From: Nymphaea colorata
Taxonomy: Eukaryota; Streptophyta; Magnoliopsida; Nymphaeales; Nymphaeaceae
Length of the DNA stretch: 64,000 nucleotides
Direction of reading: 5' to 3'
Assembly: GCF_008831285.2 (NCBI RefSeq)
Contig: NC_045148.1
Span: 186,001 to 250,000 of the forward strand
The position numbers and the translations under genes were made by a program. The notes under the pieces are model-generated. The model had not been told where the DNA came from, ran no database searches, and saw only the letters and a program-made list of their open reading frames with translations. Below, piece after piece: positions 12,701 to 21,700 of this stretch (its first letter is position 1; each line of letters begins with the position of its first letter).

Positions 12701-15700
12701 GTTCTATGGGGCACGGGTACCGAGGCGGGCTCGGTACCCTAGGCGGCTTCTCCTCTCTCCCTCTATATATTGTCCTTATGTGTAAGTGTTGAATTAAGTG
12801 GAATAACATTTTCTCTCTCCTAGGGTTGCGGTTGTGCACCTAGGTTAGAGCTTCTCCGTGGTTTTTCACCTCTCTTTGAGGTTTTCCACGTATATTGTGT
12901 GTTCCTTCTCTTTCTCTCCATCTTGGTGTGTGTTTCTACATGGTATCAGAGCCAACGCGTGAGAGATCGTTGGTGTGATCGTCGTGTTTCCGCCGGTTTT
13001 TTGCCGCTGCTGTTTCCTCCGTTTTTTTCTCTGCCGCTGCTGCGCCGCCGCCGTCCAGCGCTGCCAGCTGCGCCGCCACTGTCCAGCGCTGCCAGCGGCG
13101 CCGCCATCGTCCGGCGCAGTTGTTCTCTGCTGCGTTGCCGTTGTCCATCACTGCCGTTGCCCACTTCAGCGCCGCCGTCGTCCCGCGCCACCGCTGCCCA
13201 TCACCGTCGCCGTCCATCGTTCCCAGCGTCGCCCAGGAACGTCGCCGCCTGCCTTCCGTAGCCGCTGCCTCATTCCCGTCGCCTCTGCCTAGTTCTCGCC
13301 GCTGTGCCTCTTGTTGCTGTGTGCGTGTTTGTGATGGCAGACGCGATGGGGACTCAAAAAGATGCTGTTCTTGACGCGGGCAGCGCTTCCAAGACTGAGA
13401 ACGTGCTGATCCAAGTCACCTCCATCCGTCTGACCAAGGACAATTACCTATCTTGGTCTGCCGCTCTCGAGATTGGGATTACTAGCCATGGGCGTCTCTC
13501 TTACATCACTGGCGACAAACCTGCGCCCATCAAATCTGATCCTCATTGGGCAACGTGGGCGTTGGAGGACAGCCAAGTGAAGGTCTGGATTATCAGCTCC
13601 GTGTCCTTCGATATCCAGCCCCTCATTCTGCGGAAGCCGACCTCTTTTGATATGTGGACTGTGCTTGCGAAGATGTATGGTCGCAAGAAGAGACATCTGC
13701 GTACCTATCAGATTAAACGCAGTATTTACTCCCTGACACAGGGTGATTTGTCTGTTGCTGCCTTCTATGCTGCCCTGAAGACCAAATGGGAGGAGCTAGA
13801 TTATCATGTGACTGATGAGTGGAAGTGCGGTTCAGATCATTCCCTCTACTGGGAAAAGGAATGGATGGACCGTACGTTTTTGTTTCTGGGAGGCCTGCGG
13901 GATGAATTTGAGTCTATTCGTAGCCAAATTCTTAATGGTGATGAAATTCCGGGGATAGAGGAAGTATATGCCCGAGTTGAGTCTGAAGAACAACGTCGCC
14001 AGGTGATGCATCTTGACACCGGTCATGGCCCTTCTGCCTTTGTCAGCCGTGCCTCTGGGACTGGGCAGCGTCCTGCCCGGCATTGCACTCATTGCAACAA
14101 GTTGGGGCATTCGGTGGATTTCTGTTGGGATCTTCATCCCGAGAAGAGACTGGTCAGAGGTCGTCCTCCCTCTGGCAAGCGTAGCCCTTCTGTGTCTGAT
14201 TCCAGTCAGAGCAATTCTTCTAGTGGTGCAAAGTCCAAGCTGTCCCCTGCTCAACTCAAGGAGCTACAGGCGTACATCAACCGCCTATCTACTACCCCTG
14301 AGGAGTCCTCCACGTCTGAAGGGGCTCAGCTAGCCCAAGCCCTCGTTGCCTCGACTGATCAAGGTAACCCTTCTCTTGGTGATTGGATTGTTGATAGTGG
14401 AGCCACTCACCACATGACAGGGGACTCTAAACTCTTTCAAGAATATCAACTTTCCTCTGGCAAGCAACGCGTGTCTATGGCAGATGGGTCTTCTATCTCT
14501 GTGGCTGGGAAAGGGAGCTTGTCCCTGTTGAACAAATACCGTCTCCACAATGCCTTGCATGTTCCAAATATTCCTGTGAACCTACTCTCTGTCAGCAGTA
14601 TTACTAAAGAATTAAACTGTAATCTAATTTTCTCTGCTGATCATTGTTCCCTGCAGGACTTGGTGACGGGGAAGAAGATTGGGATTGGTTCGGTTACTGA
14701 CGGGCTCTACAGATTGCCGGTACAAGTTGCTTCAGCATTGATTTCTGCCACGAGTGGTCACTTGTCTGGTGTGAATGATAGATCTACTGTTCTGCGATGG
14801 CACGAGCGTCTTGGACATCTCCCATTTCAGTTAATAAAGAAGTTGTTTCCTCATTTGTTTGCTTCTGTTTCCATTGACTCCTTTGCTTGTGAAGTGTGTC
14901 AATTGGCTAAACATGTCAGGGCTTCGTACCCTATCTCATTGAATAAAACCACTCATCCGTTTGCCTTAGTTCATTCCGATGTTTGGGGTCCTTCTGGAGT
15001 ACCCACGTGTGGTGGTTGTCACTATTTTTTGACGCTTATTGATGATTACTCTAGATGTACGTTCGTGTACTTATTGCGAGACCGTAGTCAGGTTCCAGCA
15101 GTTGTGAAAAACTTTGTTGCCTTTGTTGAGACTCAATTCCATACGACTGTTCAAGCTTTCCGTACGGATAATGCTAGGGAATATGTCTCTCAATCCCTTG
15201 ATGATTTCTTGAAAGGCAAGGGTATTGTTCATGAAACCTCTTGTAGTTATACCCCTCCTCAAAATGGTATAGCTGAACGTAAAAATCGTCACCTTTTGAA
15301 TGTTACCCGGGCCATTATGTTCCAACGCCATGTCCCGAAGCGGTATTGGGGTGATGCACTTCTCACTAGTGCACACCTCATTAACCGTATGCCTACTAGG
15401 GTGTTGGATGGTCAGTCTCCTTATTCTACCCTGTGGCCCACTCAGAATCCGTGGCCTCTTACTCCTCGTGTCTTTGGGTGCAGTTGTTTTGTGCATAATC
15501 ATAGCCCTACTCTCAAAAAGCTTGATCCCCGGTCTATTAAAGGAGTGTTCTTGGGGTACTCTTCCACTCAGAAGGGGTACAAATGTGTGGATCCCACTAC
15601 TTCCAAAGTGTATGTTTCGAGGGATGTCACATTTCATGAACATGAGTCGTATTTTCCGGTGAATCCTCTTCAGGGGGAGTGTATTGGGCACAAAGGGGAA

Positions 15701-18700
15701 GAGTATTCCTCTAATCAGCTGATTCAGTTTATGGAGTTTTGGGACTACAAGGTTAGTCCCAGTGTGATTGACACGGTCACGGTCAGTAATGAGAAGGGCA
15801 GTTATATGGAAGGGGTCACGGTGGATGCTCAGCCCACTGTTGCCAGGGATCACTTGTTTGGCCAGGTTTATGTCAGAAAGGAGAAAGCTACAGTGGAAGA
15901 TGTTGGTGATGAGGATAGAACCAATCCCAATCCCGTGATCTCCCTGGATGACCCAAGTCCATCGAATGGAGAGCTCCCCATTGCTTTGCGCAAAGGCACC
16001 AGGTCATGTACTTCTCACCCTATTCAGAGATTTGTTTCTTATGCTAAGCTCAGTACAAATTACAAATGTTTTATCACAACCTTATCCAAAGTTGTTATTC
16101 CCAGGTCGGTGGATGATGCTAAGGATGATCCCAAGTGGTTACATGCTATGACGGAGGAGATGGGTGCGTTAGCTAAGAACAAAACATGGGAAGTGGTTGA
16201 TATCCCTAAAGGGACACACTTAGTTGGCTCTAAGTGGGTGTACAACGTGAAGTATAAACCTGATGGCACTGTAGATCGATATAAAGCTTGTCTGGTTGCA
16301 AAGGGGTTCAGCCAGAAGTATGGGATTGACTATCTTGAGACCTTTGCCCCTGTTGCAAAGTTGAAGACCGTGAGGGTTATTCTTGCTCTTGCTGTGCACA
16401 GGAAGTGGCGCATGGACCAGCTTGATGTTAAAAATGCATTCTTGAACGGCCATCTGGAGGAAGAAGTCTATATGAGCATGCCTCCCGGGTATGTTCAAGA
16501 GGGAAAATGTTGTCACCTCAAGAAAGCTTTGTATGGCTTGAAGCAGTCGCCGAGAGCTTGGTTTGAGAGACTAAGGATCGTTATGAAGTCTACTGGGTAC
16601 AAGCAAGGAAATGGAGATCATACCCTATTCATAAAGCAGAGAGATGGTCTGGTGAGTCTTCTCCTTGTCTACGTTGATGATATGATTGTCACTGGCAGTG
16701 ATGAGGAAGAAAACAGGAAGATGAAGGAGAGATTAGCTAAAGAATTCGACCTCAAGGATCTGGGTAAACTGAGATACTTTCTGGGGATAGAGATTGCTCG
16801 ATCAGAGACAGGGCTGGTTATGAATCAAAGGAAGTACACTCTTGACTTACTAAAGGAGACAGGTAAACTTGGTTGTCGGCCCTATCTTACTCCTATGGAA
16901 TCGGGGACTAAGATAAGTATCAAGACAGGCACTATTCTGGATGAGGAAGGAAAAATGCGATATCAGAGGCTAGTAGGTAAGCTTATCTATCTTACTCTTA
17001 CTCGCCCTTATATCACGTATGCGGTAAATGTGCTAAGTCAATTTATGCATGCTCCCACGGATTGTCACTGGAAGAGTGCAGAAAGAGTGTTGGGATATCT
17101 AAAGAATGACCCAGGAAAAGGACTGCTGTATACTCGACAAGACAAACTTACTATTGAGGGCTACTCAGATGCAGATTGGGCAGGTTGCACTGACACAAGG
17201 AGGTCCACTACAGGGTATTGTATCTTTCTTGGAGGTAACCTAGTTGTTTGGAGAAGCAAGAGGCAAGAAGTGTGTTCGAGGTCTAGTGCTGAGGCTGAGT
17301 ACAGGGCTGTTGCAATGGGAGTTACAGAGATGCTGTGGCTGAAGATCCTTTTGACTGATATTGGTGTGGAACTGGAAGATAAAATGAAGATGTACTGTGA
17401 CAACAAGTCTGCGATTAATCTTGCCAATAATCCAGTTCTACATGACAGGACCAAACATGTGGAGATTGACCGTCACTTTATCCGGGAACGCATTGACTCA
17501 AAGGAGCTGATTCTGCCATATATGAAGTCTGAAGATCAAGTTGCAGACGTCCTAACTAAAGGGCTTTGTACTTCTTCATTCGAAAAAAATGTTAGCAAGC
17601 TTGGCATGTTTGACATGTATGCCAAGCTTGAGGGGGAGTGTTAGAATATGTTGTTGTGGGAACCGGGTCCATATCTGGACCCGGTTCTATGGGGCACGGG
17701 TACCGAGGCGGGCTCGGTACCCTAGGCGGCTTCTCCTCTCTCCCTCTATATATTGTCCTTATGTGTAAGTGTTGAATTAAGTGGAATAACATTTTCTCTC
17801 TCCTAGGGTTGCGGTTGTGCACCTAGGTTAGAGCTTCTCCGTGGTTTTTCACCTCTCTTTGAGGTTTTCCACGTATATTGTGTGTTCCTTCTCTTTCTCT
17901 CCATCTTGGTGTGTGTTTCTACAGTTTCTCACTTATTTTATTTTTCCTTTATTTTTATTTTCTTTAAAGTTTTAAAACTTTATCGTATTTTTTCTGTTTT
18001 ATTTCCCGTTTTTTTCAAGCTCGCTGTATTACACCCGAGAAAAACTTTGCCCAATAATGCAGATCATTTATAGAGTCACCCAACCTTTTCCTTTATTGAC
18101 TTGCTAGATCTTCATTGCTGTTAAAAGTTAAAAAGAAACTCGATGATAATTGATCTGCATCCCTTGTGTGCTGATGTCTAAGTCTAGTCTATCACTTGAT
18201 CGGGTGAGATGCTTTGCATGTACTTGGCCTAGCAACCTAAGTCACCAATGTTTCTGGACCAGTTTGTCAAAAACATGCATTTGATTGGATGACCTACTCA
18301 ATTGGTTTGGTCATATGTGCAGATGACCGGTTGTCTACGTGCTGATAATCACATGGTCATTGTCCCCAGAACATGCTTGAATTTACTAGTAGCATATGCA
18401 AGAAATATTGTTAGAAAGCCATTATACCACAACCACTCACGATTTTTAGATATTTTATCATTTATGTATGTGCCCTTGCTAAGGTTCTTCAAATTTGATT
18501 GTTTGTTTGTTAAGAAACCTTCAGGCTGCAGCAATGGCTGGTGATAACACTGTGAGGTCCCTCCTTGAGAAGATGATTCATCATGCCAGCTCTGCATACC
18601 TCTGCATATTGGAAAGGTAGAGTCTAGATTCTTTTTTGTATCCATGCCACTTGAACTTTTTAACTGCCTGGAGACTTTGATGCTGTGATGGTTGGGGTGC

Positions 18701-21700
18701 TGATTATAGTCCTATTCTGGACTCTTTCTTTGTTTCCATTTTCGTTTTTTCAAATCTTTACGTCCTTTGATATTGAATTGCTATCTAATGTTTGATCACT
18801 GTTTTTGTTGGTTAGATGGGTATATGAGGGTATAATAGATGATCCTTATGGTGAATTCTTCATTGCAGAGAATAAATCCTTGCAAAAGGTATATTTATTT
18901 TATTTTACATTTTCTAGTGGTATCATTTGCTGGTATAGTTTTTGAGACTTCCTGTTTCATGTTGCTCCTGATAGGAAAGTCTTACTCAAGATTATGATGC
19001 CAAGTATTGGCAACAAAGATATAGTCTCAAGGAGGGGATTCCAAGCTTCCTAACAAATGCTGCAGATAAAATATTGACAACAGGAAAATACTTAAATGTC
19101 ATGAGAGAATGCGGCCACAGTGTTCAGGTGTCCCTCATATTTTCTTTTGTGGCTTTGTCCTTGCACGTTTTCGTCTTTCCACAACTTGTTTTACTGATAA
19201 CTTGGAAGTTTCGTATAGGTCCCTCTATCTGAAACTTCAAAGTTAACAAATTTTGGTTCCAACCATCATTATTTGGAATGCATAAATACTGCATATGACT
19301 TTGCAAGCAGCGAGCTGTTAAATCTGTTAAAGAAGAAGGTATTTTTCTGTCAAGTTATCTTAGTCTAGGCTTTGTAAGTGAAGTGTCTTAGAGCTTATTG
19401 ACTTCCAGTTTACTTGTTCTTAACAATTTGCGGTTTTTCAATGCAGTATGATCTTATTGGCAAATTGCGATCTTTGAAACACTACTTTCTTCTTGATCAG
19501 GTACTGTTTTTTTACTCTCAAAGTGACATGGAAGATATACATGGATCCACATAGCATAGTGGTATTTGCAATGCATGGCGTATTAGCAATTTAGCATGCC
19601 TTCTGTTGGTTCAATGCATATGTAAAGCTTCTAGAGGAGGTTGGATGCATGACCAACTATTGAATCATGCTGACCATGTATTAAGATAAGCTCACTGAGA
19701 GTACTTAATCTAGGTTTCTTGTACATGGAGGAAGTCTGTCAGACATCAGTAGCAGCTCTATCTTCTGTTATCTTGGTTCCTGTAATTTTGAGCATTTTAT
19801 GGGGCTTTAATGCTTATGTTACACATATTTCTATTCTACTGAAATCATAATTCATGTTTAAGTTGCAATTGTCCTGTGCATTCTGTTGTAACTTGGCACA
19901 AGTTAGTATGCATTCAGACTGGACTTGTGGGAACAAGGAATGCTTCTTTAATTGCTAGTTATTAGTACCTCTATGCCACATGCCAGTGAATATGGTGGAT
20001 CACTTGCTGCTTGCTTTCTTACATTTCTTAACAGTTAAGACAGTTGTAAAATTATTCTGTTCTGCTCTCTTTCCAGCTTCCAGTAAATTTTACTGTTGAC
20101 ATTTCTTAGGCAATTGTATGAGAATTCTTTTCTGTCCTGGGGCATCCTTGTTCCTATCATCGGCCACTTTCAATATGACATTTTTTTCATAAACTAAGAC
20201 TTACTGGCATTAAAATATACAATTTTAACTTGGACAGTTGATGAACCAGTTCAATCCATGGGTTGCAACAAATATTTTACCAAGCACTTGGGATTTCTAT
20301 TGGGCCTATTGGGGATACACTTTTGCTTAGGGTTTGACTTTGTCTTAAATAATTTCACCTTGTTAATATTCTTAGTTGTGATTGGCTGCTAACAGATTGA
20401 GCGTGATGATGATTCTAGAATTCTAGGCGTAGTCGCAAACATCTCTGGTGTTCGATAATATCCCACTATTTTGAAGCCACCTGCTAAAATCAGGAAACAT
20501 GTGCTGGCATTTCCAATTATTATGAAGCATGAAAAAGCCACCATATTATCCCAGGGATATTCCCTATATTTTTCTGTGATTTTCAGAAGAAATCTCTTTT
20601 TCATTTTCTTGAGCATGTAATTTTTTTTTTTTTGGGGTTTTCTACTTGCTTTTCAATACTTTTACCAGAATATAAGCCTATTAACTCTAACCTTCTTTTT
20701 TGTTTTCCATACTTTTGAAGTTTTTAAATTTCTGAGATTTTTATGATATTTTCCTGAGAAAAAACTAAATTTTTAGAAAAAGATCACAGAAAACATTGCA
20801 AAGGAAAACGGGAATGTTGCTGACTATGTTCTAGGTCAGATTTTAGTAAAATATATATATGTTCTTAGGATTTCCATCTAAGTGATTTGAATATTTCAAA
20901 GTTTGTAGTTCAAACTTGAAACCAATATCTAATTTTTCAATGGATCTAGGATTGTGAAACTTATCCAAAGCCTACTTCTCAGTAATGCTCCATTTGACAT
21001 GGTATGACGTGCTGACATGATCCTAATGCATGTAATTTTGTTTTAACTAAGTTTAGTATTTGTATAATATATGATGCATTTTGCGAGTTAAATATCATGT
21101 AAATTTTCACTGGTTGGTAGTAAGGAACAAACCCCTTCGTTGTACTCTGCTCATGTCTGAAATTTGCATTTCTATTTGGATCATACCTGTAATCCTGTAT
21201 CTTTGTGAATTGTTTGAAGATACAGACACTTGTTTGTAGGGCTGAGTCCACTTAGACAAAACATATCCATTCTATGCTCAGATTGAAGTGCTACTTTTCT
21301 TACTGTATATGAAAATGAAAATGAGAAAATGTCTTGTCCTTGACAGCAACTTACTTTACATGATTGCACAGGGTGACTTCTTAGTTCATTTTATGGATAT
21401 GGCTCGGGACGAACTTCTCAAGAAACCAGATGAAATATCCGTAGAGAAGTTGCAGGTAAGGTTTAACCTTTCTTGGTTCTAGTCAGAAGATTAGTAAGAG
21501 GGCCTTGTTCATACTGTGATACTGTTCTTTCATGATTTCATCTAACAATATATTGGTTTCCAGTCTTTGCTAGACCTTGCTTTACGCACATCAGTTGCTG
21601 CAGCTGATCCATTTCATGAGGACTTGACCTGCTGTGTGGTAACTATTATGTCGTTAAACTAGCATGAAGGCTGATTGGTTATCAAGTGTATCAGTGCTGT

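Larger units (their letters stand above)
12656..17923 (+). mobile_element. Complete Ty1/copia LTR retrotransposon in GCP2 intron 7
   Basis: The 5,268-bp element lies in the sense orientation relative to GCP2. It has two 285-bp LTRs (TG...CA ends) and a perfect 5-bp target duplication GTTTC at 12651-12655 and 17924-17928. A primer-binding site TGGTATCAGAGC complementary to initiator Met-tRNA sits directly after the 5' LTR, and a polypurine tract directly precedes the 3' LTR. One intact gag-pol frame has the order gag, protease, integrase, reverse transcriptase, RNase H, which defines the copia superfamily. By eye I found no difference between the LTRs, so the insertion should be very recent. 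Confidence 0.97.

Noticed and set aside
15071-15853. 260-codon minus-strand frame inside the copia element
   Set aside because: Shadow of the intact gag-pol frame on the opposite strand.
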